Below are positions 1 to 8,866 of a DNA stretch of 64,000 bases, piece by piece. The position numbers were made by a program, and so were the translations under genes. The stretch is taken from NCBI RefSeq assembly GCF_020511115.1, contig NZ_JAJAVH010000006.1, forward strand, positions 1-64,000, in the 5' to 3' direction. Positions within the stretch are counted from its first letter, which is position 1; every line of letters starts with the position of its first letter. Source of the DNA: Luteimonas panaciterrae. Lineage in GTDB: Bacteria; Pseudomonadota; Gammaproteobacteria; Xanthomonadales; Xanthomonadaceae. The notes beneath the pieces were generated by a model, which made no database searches, was not told the DNA's origin, and saw only the letters and a program-made list of their open reading frames with translations.

Positions 1-20
1 TTTCGCCGGAATGACGAGCA
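1..20. repeat. Possible right half of a dispersed palindromic (REP-like) repeat
   Basis: Thirteen bases at 8-20 (GGAATGACGAGCA) are identical to the right arm of the perfect palindrome at 13602-13637. The left arm would lie outside the window. If this is a repeat fragment, the in-frame ATG at 11 lies inside it and is an unlikely start for the following gene. Confidence 0.35.
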
Positions 21-49
21 AAAAACAACAGCAACAACAAAAGCAGACG

Positions 50-1285
50 ATGAAAAAAACGTCCTACCCCAAACGCGACATCCGCATCCTCCTCCTCGAA
101 GGCATCAGCCCCACCGCCGTCGAGACCTTCCAGGCCGCCGGCTACACCCAGATCGAGCAACACGCCAAGTCGCTCCCGGAAGACGAACTCAAGCGCCGCA
201 TCGTCGACGCCCACTTCATCGGCATCCGCTCGCGCACTCACCTGAGCGCGGAGGTACTGGCCGAGGCGCGGCGCCTGCTCGCGATCGGCTGCTTCTGCAT
301 CGGCACCAACCAAGTCGACACCGACGCGGCGGAACTGGCGGGCATCCCCGTCTTCAACGCCCCTTACTCCAACACCCGCAGCGTGGCCGAACTGGTCGTA
401 GCCGAGGCAATCATGCTGCTGCGCGGCATCCCGCAGAAATCCGCCGAATGCCATCGCGGCGGCTGGTCGAAATCGGCCGCCGGCAGTCACGAGGCGCGCG
501 GCAAGACCATCGGCATCGTCGGTTACGGCCACATCGGCACCCAGGTCGGTGTGCTGGCCGAGTCGCTCGGCATGCAGGTGCTGTTCCACGACATCGAGAC
601 CAAGCTCTCGCTCGGCAACGCACGCCCGTCGACCGATCTCGACGACCTGCTGCAACGCTCCGACGTGGTCACGCTGCACGTGCCGGAAACGCCGGCCACG
701 AAGCTGATGTTCGGCGCCAAGCAGATCGCGCGCATGCGCCCCGGCGCACACCTGATCAATGCTTCGCGCGGCACCGTGGTCGATATCGACGCGCTGGCGA
801 CGGCGCTGCAGTCCGGCCACATCGGCGGCGCGGCGGTGGATGTGTTCCCGGTGGAACCGAAAGGCAACGACGACGCCTTCGAATCGCCGCTGCGCGGCCG
901 CGACAACACCATTCTCACCCCGCACGTCGGTGGCAGCACGCTGGAAGCGCAGGACAACATCGGCGTGGAAGTGGCCGCGAAACTGGTGCGCTACAGCGAC
1001 AACGGCAGCACGCTCTCGGCGGTGAACTTCCCCGAGGTCACCCTGCCCGAGCACGCCGCCAGCCATCGCCTGCTGCACATCCATCGCAACGTGCCCGGCG
1101 TGCTGTCGCAGATCAACGACATCTTCAGCAAGCGCAACATCAACATCGACGGCCAGTTCCTACGCACCGACTCCAAGGTCGGCTACGTGGTGATCGACGT
1201 GACCGCCGATCAAGCGCAAGCCGGAGAGCTGCGCGCGGCACTGTCGGAGATTCCAGGAACGCTGAAGACGCGCGTGCTGTACTGA
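50..1285 (+). CDS. serA: D-3-phosphoglycerate dehydrogenase (serine biosynthesis)
   Basis: Cytosolic enzyme oxidising 3-phosphoglycerate to 3-phosphohydroxypyruvate with NAD+, the first step of serine synthesis. At 411 residues it matches the E. coli-type short form (about 410). The nucleotide-binding loop GYGHIG is at residues 158-163. The catalytic-domain signature NASRGTVVD follows, and the catalytic His is in HVGGSTLEAQ at about residue 292. The last 75 residues form an ACT domain (HIHRNVPGVLSQINDIF), which in the family binds serine for feedback inhibition. I chose the ATG at 50: the upstream in-frame ATG at 11 would add a Gln-rich tail (KKQQQQQKQ) and lies in a probable repeat fragment. 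Convergent with the LysR gene 26 bp downstream. Confidence 0.93.
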   Translation: MKKTSYPKRDIRILLLEGISPTAVETFQAAGYTQIEQHAKSLPEDELKRRIVDAHFIGIRSRTHLSAEVLAEARRLLAIGCFCIGTNQVDTDAAELAGIPVFNAPYSNTRSVAELVVAEAIMLLRGIPQKSAECHRGGWSKSAAGSHEARGKTIGIVGYGHIGTQVGVLAESLGMQVLFHDIETKLSLGNARPSTDLDDLLQRSDVVTLHVPETPATKLMFGAKQIARMRPGAHLINASRGTVVDIDALATALQSGHIGGAAVDVFPVEPKGNDDAFESPLRGRDNTILTPHVGGSTLEAQDNIGVEVAAKLVRYSDNGSTLSAVNFPEVTLPEHAASHRLLHIHRNVPGVLSQINDIFSKRNINIDGQFLRTDSKVGYVVIDVTADQAQAGELRAALSEIPGTLKTRVLY

Positions 1286-1311
1286 CGCGCGATCCGGTTA
1301 TCCGGCGACCG

Positions 1312-2262
1312 CTATGTCCGGCCGCCGGCGGAGGTTCCCGTCGCGCCGCGGATGATGTCGATTACTTGTCCGCGGAACCAGGCATGCGCCTGATCGTGCT
1401 GTCGTGATTCGTGCCAGTAGGCCAGGATCGGAAAAGGTTTGACGCGTAGCGGCAACGGCCGCATCACGATCGGCAACTGGCCGGAAAGATGATTCGCGTA
1501 CGACTGCGGCAACGTCAGCAGCAGATCGCTGCCGGCGACGACCTGACAGGCCGCGAAATAGTGCTGGCACACCAGACGAATCGCACGGAACAGCCCGCTC
1601 TGCCCCAACAGCACGTCGAGCGTGTGCGGTTCGCCGAGCAGTGACACCGCGACGTGTTGCGCACCGAGATAATCGGCGCGGCGCAAGGCACCCGCGGCCA
1701 ATGGATGCTCCCGGCGCATCGCCACCACCAGGGTATCGTCGATCAGGTAATCGGTGATCAGACGCGGCCCCACGGGAAGCCGGCGATCGATCACCAGATC
1801 CACCCGGCCGATACTCAATTCGCGCTCGATCTCGCCAACCGCGACCCGTCGGCTCACCAGCCGCAACCGCGGCGACGATCGCGCCAGTTGCGCGAGCAGC
1901 GGCGGCAATGCGATCGATTCCAGCGCGTCGCGGAACCCCACCGAGAATTCCATCTCCAGCACGGCCGGATCGAAGTCGGCGCGGATGCGCGAAGCGGCCT
2001 GCAATCCTTTCAGATGCACCTGCACTTCGGCGATCACCGCGCGCGTGCGCTCGGTGGGAAACATGCGATTGCCCTGTCGCACGAACAGCGGATCGTCGAA
2101 ATGCGCGCGTAGCCGGTTCAACGCATGCGTGACCGCCGGCTGGGTGAGATGCAGCGCACGCGCCGCGGCGCCGATGCCGCCGTGCACGTAGACCGCATCC
2201 AGGATACGGAACAGGTTGAGGTCGACGCGGCTGTCCGGGCTGGCCATCCACTCATTATCCAT
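1312..2262 (-). CDS. LysR-family transcriptional regulator
   Basis: A 316-residue DNA-binding regulator of usual LysR length. The N-terminal winged helix-turn-helix (about residues 15-75) contains AAARALHLTQPAVTHALNRL followed by DDPLFVRQGNRMFPTERT, the classic LysR pattern. The rest is a periplasmic-binding-protein-like effector domain. It is divergently transcribed from the acyl-CoA dehydrogenase operon starting at 2348. The 85-bp intergenic region is AT-rich near 2275-2300, so by the usual LysR arrangement it probably controls that operon and itself; the inducer is unknown. An alternative ATG lies five codons downstream (2247). Confidence 0.88.
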   Translation of the reverse strand: MDNEWMASPDSRVDLNLFRILDAVYVHGGIGAAARALHLTQPAVTHALNRLRAHFDDPLFVRQGNRMFPTERTRAVIAEVQVHLKGLQAASRIRADFDPAVLEMEFSVGFRDALESIALPPLLAQLARSSPRLRLVSRRVAVGEIERELSIGRVDLVIDRRLPVGPRLITDYLIDDTLVVAMRREHPLAAGALRRADYLGAQHVAVSLLGEPHTLDVLLGQSGLFRAIRLVCQHYFAACQVVAGSDLLLTLPQSYANHLSGQLPIVMRPLPLRVKPFPILAYWHESRQHDQAHAWFRGQVIDIIRGATGTSAGGRT

Positions 2263-2347
2263 GCGAATGACCCCGCATAAAACATATTCATTTCATGGAT
2301 GACAGGAACCGGCGTAGGCTCGATCGCGTCAACCGGAGCCGAGCGCC

Positions 2348-3604
2348 ATGGAGTTCTCCCCGTCCGACCATTGCCGAGCCATCAGCGCGCGCCTGCTGCG
2401 CTTCATGCAGGAGGAAATCCTGCCGGCCGAAGCCACCCATGCCGCCCAACTGGCCGGCGGAGACGACTGGCGCCTCTGGCGGCAACCGCCGGTGATGGAG
2501 GAGCTGAAGGCAAAGGCTCGCGCGGCCGGGCTGTGGAATCTGTTCCTGCCGAGTGAATCTTCATCCGAAGGCGATCACGGCGACATCGGCCTGAGCAATG
2601 TCGATTACGCGCCGCTGGCCGAGATCATGGGCCACTCCTTCATCGCGCCCGAGGTCTTCAACTGTAATGCGCCGGACACCGGCAACATGGAAGTGCTGGC
2701 CCGCTACGGTTCGCCCGAACAAAAACAGCAATGGCTGGCACCGCTGTTGAACGGTGAAATCCGCTCGGCCTTCTGCATGACCGAGCCGCAGGTCGCCTCC
2801 TCCGATGCCACCAACATGCAGGCGACCGCCGTCGTCGATGGCGACGACGTAGTGCTCAACGGCCGCAAATGGTGGTCCACCGGCATCGGCCATCCGAACT
2901 GCCGCTTCGTGATCTTCATGGGCCTGAGTAATCCGGAGGCCGAACCGCATCGCCGACATGCGATGGTGATCTGCCCGCTCGACGCACCGGGTGTGAAGAT
3001 CGAACGCATGCTGCCAGTATTCAACACCTACGACGAACCATTCGGCCATGGCGAAGTGAGCTTCACCGATGTGCGCTTGCCGGCCACCCACATCATCCTC
3101 GGGCCTGGCCGCGGCTTCGAAATCGCCCAGGGCCGATTGGGGCCGGGCCGCATCCACCATTGCATGCGCGCGTTGGGCGCCGCCGAACGCGCACTTGCCC
3201 TGCTATGCACGCGCGCGGCGGACCGGCAGGCATTCGGCCAGCCACTGATCCGGCTCGGCGGCAACGCCGATCTCATCGCCGACCTGCGCATGACGATCGA
3301 GCAGGCACGGCTGCTCACGCTGAAAGCCGCATGGACGATCGACACGCAAGGCCCGAAGGCGGCGCTGAGCCTGGTTTCGCAGATCAAGGTCGTGGTGCCG
3401 GCGGTGGCGCAGCGTGCCGCCGATGCGGCGATCCAGATCCACGGCGCCGCCGGCCTGTCGAACGACTTCCCGCTCGCGGCGCTCTACACCTACGCGCGTG
3501 TGCTGCGACTCGCCGACGGCCCCGATGAAGTGCATCGCGCCGTGGTCGCCAAACTCGAAATCCGGCAACAATCAGAAGCGCAGCAATTGGGAGCGCGGGC
3601 ATGA
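2348..3604 (+). CDS. Acyl-CoA dehydrogenase, ACAD10/11-type
   Basis: FAD-dependent acyl-CoA dehydrogenase of 418 residues. The N-terminal, middle and C-terminal ACAD domains are recognisable (AFCMTEPQVASSDATNMQ; DRQAFGQPLIRLGG; AIQIHGAAGLSNDFPLA). In ordinary ACADs the catalytic base is the Glu of a YEGT-like motif. Here the aligned segment reads RLADGPDEVH, with Asp390 in that position, a feature I associate with the ACAD10/11 branch. A GGAG Shine-Dalgarno lies 9 bases before the ATG. The stop overlaps the start of the phosphotransferase gene by 4 bp. Adjacent ACAD and kinase genes are the split form of the single ACAD10/11 protein of animals, so the likely substrate is a phosphorylated 4-hydroxyacyl-CoA; that is inference. 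Confidence 0.85.
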   Translation: MEFSPSDHCRAISARLLRFMQEEILPAEATHAAQLAGGDDWRLWRQPPVMEELKAKARAAGLWNLFLPSESSSEGDHGDIGLSNVDYAPLAEIMGHSFIAPEVFNCNAPDTGNMEVLARYGSPEQKQQWLAPLLNGEIRSAFCMTEPQVASSDATNMQATAVVDGDDVVLNGRKWWSTGIGHPNCRFVIFMGLSNPEAEPHRRHAMVICPLDAPGVKIERMLPVFNTYDEPFGHGEVSFTDVRLPATHIILGPGRGFEIAQGRLGPGRIHHCMRALGAAERALALLCTRAADRQAFGQPLIRLGGNADLIADLRMTIEQARLLTLKAAWTIDTQGPKAALSLVSQIKVVVPAVAQRAADAAIQIHGAAGLSNDFPLAALYTYARVLRLADGPDEVHRAVVAKLEIRQQSEAQQLGARA

Positions 3605-4677
3605 CCGCGGAGATCGCGATCGACCAGGCCCGCCCGGTACGCGAAGAGGATGCGTTCGATCTCGCCCGCGTCGATGCCTTCCTCAAGGATCGCATCGAAG
3701 GCCTGTCGGGCGATCCGGAACTGCGCCAGTTTCCCGGTGGCGCATCGAATCTGACTTATCTGCTGCGCTATGGCGATCGCGAACTCGTCCTGCGCCGCCC
3801 GCCCGCCGGCGTGAAAGCCAAATCCGCGCACGACATGCTGCGCGAGGCGCGGGTGATGGCGGCGCTGAAGCCGCACTATCCCCTTGTACCGACGATCCTG
3901 GCCAGTTGCGACGATCCCGATGTGATCGGACAGGATTTCTATGTGATGGAACGGCTGCGCGGTGTGATCCTGCGCCGCGACCTGCCCGAAGGGCTTGGCC
4001 TGGATGCAAACGGCGTGCGCCGTTTGTGCACCGGCTTCGTCGATCGCCTGATCGAATTGCATGACATCGGCGCGCACGCACCGGACATCGCCGCCCTAGG
4101 CAAGGGCGAAGGCTACGTCGCGCGTCAGGTCGCCGGCTGGAGCGAGCGCTGGCGGCAGTCGCTCACCGAGGGCACCGATGCCTGCGAGGACGTGCTGACG
4201 TGGCTATCTGAAAAACAGCCCGCGCGCGAAACCGCGATCTGCGTGATCCACAACGATTACCGCTTCGACAACGTCGTGCTCGACCCTGATCATCCCTTGT
4301 CCATCGTTGGAGTTCTCGATTGGGAAATGGCGACGCTCGGCGATCCCCTGATGGATCTCGGCGGCTCCCTCGCCTACTGGGTACAGGCCGATGACGACGA
4401 CACCTTCCAGATGTTCCGTCGCCAACCGACCAACGCGCCCGGCATGCTCGGCCGCCGCGAGATCGTCGACTACTACGCCACACGCACTGGTCGCGACGTG
4501 GGCGTGTTTGATTTCTACGAAGTGTTCGGCCTGTTCCGGCTGATGGTGATCATCCAGCAGATCTACCGCCGCTTCGTGCTCGGCCAGACCACCAACCCGC
4601 AGTTCGCCGGCTTCGGACAGGCCGCGCGCTACATGGGCCATCGGTGCCGCAACGTGATCGCGGGTTCGGATCTGTAG
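3601..4677 (+). CDS. APH-fold phosphotransferase (ACAD10/11 kinase-domain type)
   Basis: A 358-residue aminoglycoside-phosphotransferase-fold protein. It has the nucleotide-binding lobe (FPGGASNLTYLLRYGDRELVLRRPP), the catalytic loop HNDYRFDN (His217, Asp219, Asn224) and the metal-binding DWE (Asp240). Such proteins fused or adjacent to ACADs correspond to the kinase half of ACAD10/11 and to LvaA of the levulinate pathway, which phosphorylate the 4-hydroxyl of 4-hydroxyacyl-CoAs. Translationally coupled to the dehydrogenase (ATGA overlap), with the phosphatase gene starting 2 bp after its stop. A role in antibiotic resistance is unlikely given the context. Confidence 0.85.
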   Translation: MTAEIAIDQARPVREEDAFDLARVDAFLKDRIEGLSGDPELRQFPGGASNLTYLLRYGDRELVLRRPPAGVKAKSAHDMLREARVMAALKPHYPLVPTILASCDDPDVIGQDFYVMERLRGVILRRDLPEGLGLDANGVRRLCTGFVDRLIELHDIGAHAPDIAALGKGEGYVARQVAGWSERWRQSLTEGTDACEDVLTWLSEKQPARETAICVIHNDYRFDNVVLDPDHPLSIVGVLDWEMATLGDPLMDLGGSLAYWVQADDDDTFQMFRRQPTNAPGMLGRREIVDYYATRTGRDVGVFDFYEVFGLFRLMVIIQQIYRRFVLGQTTNPQFAGFGQAARYMGHRCRNVIAGSDL

Positions 4678-4679
4678 CG

Positions 4680-5372
4680 ATGGCCGATCTGCTCCTCATC
4701 CGGCACGGCCAGGCCAGCTTCGGCGCGGCCGATTACGACAAATTATCGGACACGGGCGAGGAACAATCACGCCGGCTCGGCGCCTGGCTCGCACGCAGTG
4801 GCGCCACCGCGCAACTGGTCGCGACCGGACGCATGCAGCGGCATGCACGCACCGCCGCGCTGTGTCTCGAGACCTCGGGGACCACCGATCTTCCACGCTT
4901 GGAACTCGCCGGCCTGGACGAACTCGACCACGTCGAAGTGTTGAAGCGTCACCGCCCCGACCTCGCCGACTACGACGGCTTTTCCCGCGAACTGCGCAGC
5001 CATGCCGATCCGCATCGCGCCTTCCAGGAAATGTTCACCGAAGCGGTGGCGCGCTGGAGCGGCGGCAACCACGATCACGAGTATGCTCGGAGCTGGCCGG
5101 ATTTCCGCCGGGAGACGCTCTCCGCGCTGCGAACACTTTCCGAACATCCTGCCCGCGAAATCTGGGCCTTTACCTCCGGCGGTCCGATCGCAGTGATCGC
5201 CACTGAGCTCCTCGGCGCGCCGGTCGAGCGCACGTTCTCGCTCAGCTGGAATCTCGTGAACACCGGCATCACCCGCATCCGCTTCCGGCGCGGCGGCGCG
5301 CAACTGATCACCTACAACGCCTGGCCGCATCTGGCCGATGCGGAAGATGCACGACTGATCACCTATCGCTGA
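4680..5372 (+). CDS. Histidine phosphatase superfamily protein lacking the usual second His
   Basis: A 230-residue protein beginning MADLLLIRHGQ. RHG at residues 8-10 is the phosphate-accepting histidine motif of branch-1 histidine phosphatases. The C-terminal motif that normally reads HGG is TSGGPI here, with Ser166 where the second catalytic His is expected. It may be a sub-family variant or may not be a conventional phosphatase. The start at 4680 is 2 bp after the phosphotransferase stop, so the genes are probably translationally coupled. Context suggests it acts on a phosphorylated intermediate of the same acid-degradation pathway; that is inference. Confidence 0.8.
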   Translation: MADLLLIRHGQASFGAADYDKLSDTGEEQSRRLGAWLARSGATAQLVATGRMQRHARTAALCLETSGTTDLPRLELAGLDELDHVEVLKRHRPDLADYDGFSRELRSHADPHRAFQEMFTEAVARWSGGNHDHEYARSWPDFRRETLSALRTLSEHPAREIWAFTSGGPIAVIATELLGAPVERTFSLSWNLVNTGITRIRFRRGGAQLITYNAWPHLADAEDARLITYR

Positions 5373-5395
5373 TCGATTCCTTTGGAACCACTGCC

Positions 5396-6175
5396 ATGAC
5401 CGACGCTTCCTTCTCCGATCCCTTCGACCTCAGCGGCAAGATCGCCCTCGTCACCGGCGCCAGCCGTGGTATCGGTGCAGAGATCGCCAAACTGCTCGCC
5501 GCCAAGGGCGCGCACGTGATCGTGTCCAGCCGCAAACAGGATGATTGCCAGAAAGTCGTCGACGAGATCACTAGCGCGGGCGGCGCGGCCGAGGCCGTCG
5601 CCTGTCACATCGGCGAGCCGGCGCAGATCGATACCCTGTTCGCCGCGCTCACGGCAAAACATGGCCGGCTCGATGTCCTGGTCAACAACGCCGCGACCAA
5701 TCCCTACTTCGGGCCGATTGTGGACACCGATCCCGGCGTGTTCCAGAAAACGGTGGACGTGAACATCCGCGGCTATTTCTACATGTCCGCCAACGCCGCG
5801 AAGCTCATGGCCGCGAACGGCGGCGGCTCCATCGTCAACGTGGCCTCGGTCAACGGCGTGGTGCCCGGTTTTCAGCAAGGCATCTACTCGATCACCAAGG
5901 CCGCGGTGATTTCGATGACCAAGGCCTTCGCGGTGGAATGCGCTTCGGCCGGCGTGCGCTGCAATGCCTTGCTGCCTGGACTGACCGACACCAAGTTCGC
6001 ATCCGTGCTGGTGAACACGCCTGAGATCCTCAAGCTCGCGCTCGCGCACGTGCCGATGCGGCGCGTGGCGCAACCATCTGAAATGGCCGGCGCAGTGCTG
6101 TATTTCGCCTCGCCGGCATCCTCGTACACCACCGGCGCCGTGCTCAATGTCGATGGCGGTTATCTCTCCGTCTGA
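5396..6175 (+). CDS. SDR-family oxidoreductase (first of two)
   Basis: Classical short-chain dehydrogenase of 259 residues. The nucleotide-binding TGASRGIG is at residues 20-27 and NNAA lies mid-domain. The active-site Tyr164 and Lys168 are in YSITK, preceded by the VASVNG serine segment. The terminal GGYLSV resembles FabG-like enzymes. It lies 23 bp after the phosphatase gene. In this operon the plausible role is a 3-hydroxyacyl-CoA/3-ketoacyl dehydrogenase acting after the ACAD step, but the substrate cannot be read from the sequence. Confidence 0.85.
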   Translation: MTDASFSDPFDLSGKIALVTGASRGIGAEIAKLLAAKGAHVIVSSRKQDDCQKVVDEITSAGGAAEAVACHIGEPAQIDTLFAALTAKHGRLDVLVNNAATNPYFGPIVDTDPGVFQKTVDVNIRGYFYMSANAAKLMAANGGGSIVNVASVNGVVPGFQQGIYSITKAAVISMTKAFAVECASAGVRCNALLPGLTDTKFASVLVNTPEILKLALAHVPMRRVAQPSEMAGAVLYFASPASSYTTGAVLNVDGGYLSV

Positions 6176-6221
6176 TTCTCTCTGCCTGCCCCTCTTCGTC
6201 ACTCCATCCGGAGATTTTCGA

Positions 6222-7010
6222 ATGCCACAATCCATCGCGCCACGTCTTGCCGGTAAACAGGCCTTCATCACCGGCGCCGCCGGCGGGCTGGGCCGTGCCA
6301 TCGCGCAGCGCTTCGCTCTGCAGGGGGCCAAGCTGTTCATCACCGACCTCGACAGCGCGCGCGTCGCCGAAGTCGCCGACGCCATCAATGCCGAAGCAGG
6401 GGCACAAGTCGCGTGGGCCGCCGCGCAGGATGTCCGAGACGAAGCGGTCTGGGAGGCTTTGTTGAGCGAGGCGAACGCAGTCATGGGCGGGCTCTCGATC
6501 CTGGTCAACAATGCCGGAACCGGTTCGATGGGCCGGATCGAGCAGATCGAGCAAAAGGAATGGCGTCGCGTGATGGCGGTGAACGTGGAGAGCATCGTCT
6601 TCAGCTGCAAGCACGCCCTGCCCTATCTGCGCGAACGGCAGCCGGCATCGATCGTCAATATTTCCTCGCTCGCCGCCTTCAAGATCGAGCCCGACTACAC
6701 CGCCTACAACGCATCGAAAGCCGCGGTGGCCTCGTTGAGCAAATCCATCGCCGTGGATTGCGCGCGACAGAAGATCGACGTGCGTTGCAATTCGATCCAT
6801 CCTGCCTTCATCCGTACCGGCATCGTGGAGCCGTTCTTCCAGCAACTGGGCGAGGAGGAAGCCACTCGCAAGCTGGTGCGCGGCATCCCGATGCGCCGGC
6901 TCGGCGATCCGGACGACGTGGCCTATGCCGCGATCTATCTCGCTTCCGATGAAAGCCGCTACGTCACCGCCGCTGAACTTGTCATCGACGGCGGCGCACG
7001 CGCGATCTAA
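6222..7010 (+). CDS. SDR-family oxidoreductase (second of two)
   Basis: Classical short-chain dehydrogenase of 262 residues with TGAAGGLG at residues 17-24, NNAG, the catalytic-serine segment NISSLA, and Tyr162/Lys166 in YNASK. The ATG at 6222 follows a GGAG about 10 bases upstream; a longer in-frame extension to 6147 overlaps the previous gene and is unlikely. It is clearly distinct from the preceding SDR, so the operon carries two different alcohol or ketone redox steps. Substrate unknown. Confidence 0.85.
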   Translation: MPQSIAPRLAGKQAFITGAAGGLGRAIAQRFALQGAKLFITDLDSARVAEVADAINAEAGAQVAWAAAQDVRDEAVWEALLSEANAVMGGLSILVNNAGTGSMGRIEQIEQKEWRRVMAVNVESIVFSCKHALPYLRERQPASIVNISSLAAFKIEPDYTAYNASKAAVASLSKSIAVDCARQKIDVRCNSIHPAFIRTGIVEPFFQQLGEEEATRKLVRGIPMRRLGDPDDVAYAAIYLASDESRYVTAAELVIDGGARAI

Positions 7011-7046
7011 TCTCTTTCTTTTTTCTCGTTCTATTCCCCCCTCGAC

Positions 7047-7826
7047 ATGCCATTCCTCGCGCTTACGCAGTACGGCCTGCATTACCGAGTCGACGGTCTC
7101 GCCGATCGCCCGTGGCTGACCCTATGCAATTCGATCGGCACCGATCTGCACATGTGGGACGACCAAATCGATGTGCTTGGCCAGCATTTCCGCATTCTGC
7201 GCTACGACTGTCGCGGACATGCCCGTTCGATCGCGCCACCGCCACCGTGGACCATCGCCAATCTCGGCCACGATGTGCTGGCATTGTTCGACGTGCTCGG
7301 GATCGAGCGCACCCATTTCTGCGGCCTGTCGCTTGGCGGGCTGGTCGGACAGTGGCTGGCGCTGCAGGCACCGCAACGTATCGGCCGTATGATCGTCTGT
7401 AGCACGGCGGCGAAGATCGGCAGCACGGAAGCCTGGCGCGCCCGCATCGCGCAGCTGCGCGAGCACGGCCTGGACGGCATCGCGGCGGCGACGCCATCGC
7501 GATGGTTTACCGATGCCTTCACGGAAACCCATCCCGCCCGCATACAGGCACTCGTGGCCCCGCTGCGCGCCATGCCTCCCGAGATATATGCCGCTTTTTG
7601 CGAGGTCCTCATCGCGACCGACTTCCGCCACGACCTGTCGGAGATCGCGGCGCCGCTCCTGGCCATCGCCGGCAGCGACGACACCACCACGCCTCCCGTC
7701 GACCTGCGTTTCATAGCCGAACACGTGAAGAATGGCCGTTATCTCGAACTTCCCGGCCGCCATTTGACCAATGTGGAATCGGCGCCCGCATTCACACGCG
7801 CGGTGCATGACTTCCTGCATTCCTGA
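7047..7826 (+). CDS. Alpha/beta hydrolase, 3-oxoadipate enol-lactonase (PcaD)-like
   Basis: A 259-residue alpha/beta hydrolase. The nucleophile is Ser95 in GLSLGG, the acidic residue lies in AGSDDTTTPP and the catalytic His in GRHLTN. The N-terminal pattern (NSIGTDLHMWDDQ, RYDCRGHARS) closely resembles PcaD 3-oxoadipate enol-lactonases. No other protocatechuate genes are present here, so it may hydrolyse another lactone or ester made by this operon; a 4-hydroxyacid lactone would fit the ACAD10/11-like genes (inference). Confidence 0.78.
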   Translation: MPFLALTQYGLHYRVDGLADRPWLTLCNSIGTDLHMWDDQIDVLGQHFRILRYDCRGHARSIAPPPPWTIANLGHDVLALFDVLGIERTHFCGLSLGGLVGQWLALQAPQRIGRMIVCSTAAKIGSTEAWRARIAQLREHGLDGIAAATPSRWFTDAFTETHPARIQALVAPLRAMPPEIYAAFCEVLIATDFRHDLSEIAAPLLAIAGSDDTTTPPVDLRFIAEHVKNGRYLELPGRHLTNVESAPAFTRAVHDFLHS

Positions 7827-7849
7827 TCCCTCCAACTGCGAACCCTGCC

Positions 7850-8866
7850 ATGTCCACAACCAACCGCCAATTGCGCCTGAAAACCCGTCCCGAAGGCGCG
7901 GTCCGCAAGGAGGATTTCGATCTCGTCGAGCAGCCTTTGCCCGAACTCAAGGACGGCGAAGTGCTGGTGCGCGTGCTGTACCTGTCGATGGACCCGACCA
8001 ACCGGGTTTGGATGCGTGATATCCCGCAGTACATGCCGCCGGTGGCGATCGGCGAGGTGATGCGCGCCGCGGGCATCGGCCGCGTGGTTGCATCGAAGTC
8101 CGCGCGCTACGCCGAAGGCGATCTGGTGCAAGGCTTGCTGGGCTGGCAGGACTACGCGCTGTTCCATGAGGATAAGGCGCAGGGTTACGTCAAATTCCCC
8201 GCGCAACCGGGACTGCCCCTGCCCACCCTGCTTGGCGCCTGCGGCATGAGCGGAATGACCGCCTACTACGGCCTGACCGAAATCGCGCCGGTGCAGCCCG
8301 GCGAAACGCTGGTGGTCTCCGCCGCCGCCGGCTCGGTCGGTTCGATCGCTGGACAGATCGGCAAGATCCACGGCGCGCGCGTGGTCGGTATCGCCGGCGG
8401 CGCCGACAAGTGCCGTTATCTGGTCGAGGAACTCGGATTCGACGCCGCCGTCGACTACAAGGCCGCCGACTGGAAACAGGCGCTCAAGGCCGCCACGCCC
8501 GATGGCGTGCATGTGAACTTCGAGAACGTCGGCGGCGAGATCATGCGCGCCGTGCTCTCGCGCATGGTGATCGGCGGCCGCGTCGCGCTGTGCGGCGTGA
8601 TCGCCAACTACAACAGTGACAGCCGCCCCACCGACGATTTCAGCGTCGCGATCTTCAAGCGCCTAACCATCCGCGGCTTTCTCATCCTGGACTACAAGCA
8701 CGCGAAGGAAGCCGTGCAGGCGATCAGCGGATGGCTGCGCGACGGCAAGCTCAAGACCGAGGAAACCGTCGCGGACGGCCTGGAGAACGCGCCGCTCGTG
8801 CTCAACCGCCTGTTCGACGGCAGTCATCGCGGCAAGCTGGTGCTGCGCGTCGATCCGACCGCCTGA
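7850..8866 (+). CDS. NADP-dependent oxidoreductase, CurA/prostaglandin-reductase family
   Basis: A 338-residue zinc-independent medium-chain dehydrogenase/reductase. The N-terminal LYLSMDPTNRVWM segment and the cofactor loop AAAGSVGSIAGQIGK mark the leukotriene-B4-dehydrogenase/CurA group, which reduces C=C bonds of enones using NADPH. The segment NVGGEIMRAVLSRM before the C-terminal fold also fits. Last gene of the run beginning at 2348, 23 bp after the hydrolase. In this pathway it may reduce an alpha,beta-unsaturated intermediate; not provable from sequence. Confidence 0.85.
   Translation: MSTTNRQLRLKTRPEGAVRKEDFDLVEQPLPELKDGEVLVRVLYLSMDPTNRVWMRDIPQYMPPVAIGEVMRAAGIGRVVASKSARYAEGDLVQGLLGWQDYALFHEDKAQGYVKFPAQPGLPLPTLLGACGMSGMTAYYGLTEIAPVQPGETLVVSAAAGSVGSIAGQIGKIHGARVVGIAGGADKCRYLVEELGFDAAVDYKAADWKQALKAATPDGVHVNFENVGGEIMRAVLSRMVIGGRVALCGVIANYNSDSRPTDDFSVAIFKRLTIRGFLILDYKHAKEAVQAISGWLRDGKLKTEETVADGLENAPLVLNRLFDGSHRGKLVLRVDPTA

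Noticed and set aside
7047-7826. Calling the hydrolase pcaD and the region a protocatechuate pathway
   Set aside because: No pcaBCGHIJ genes nearby; only family similarity is supported.
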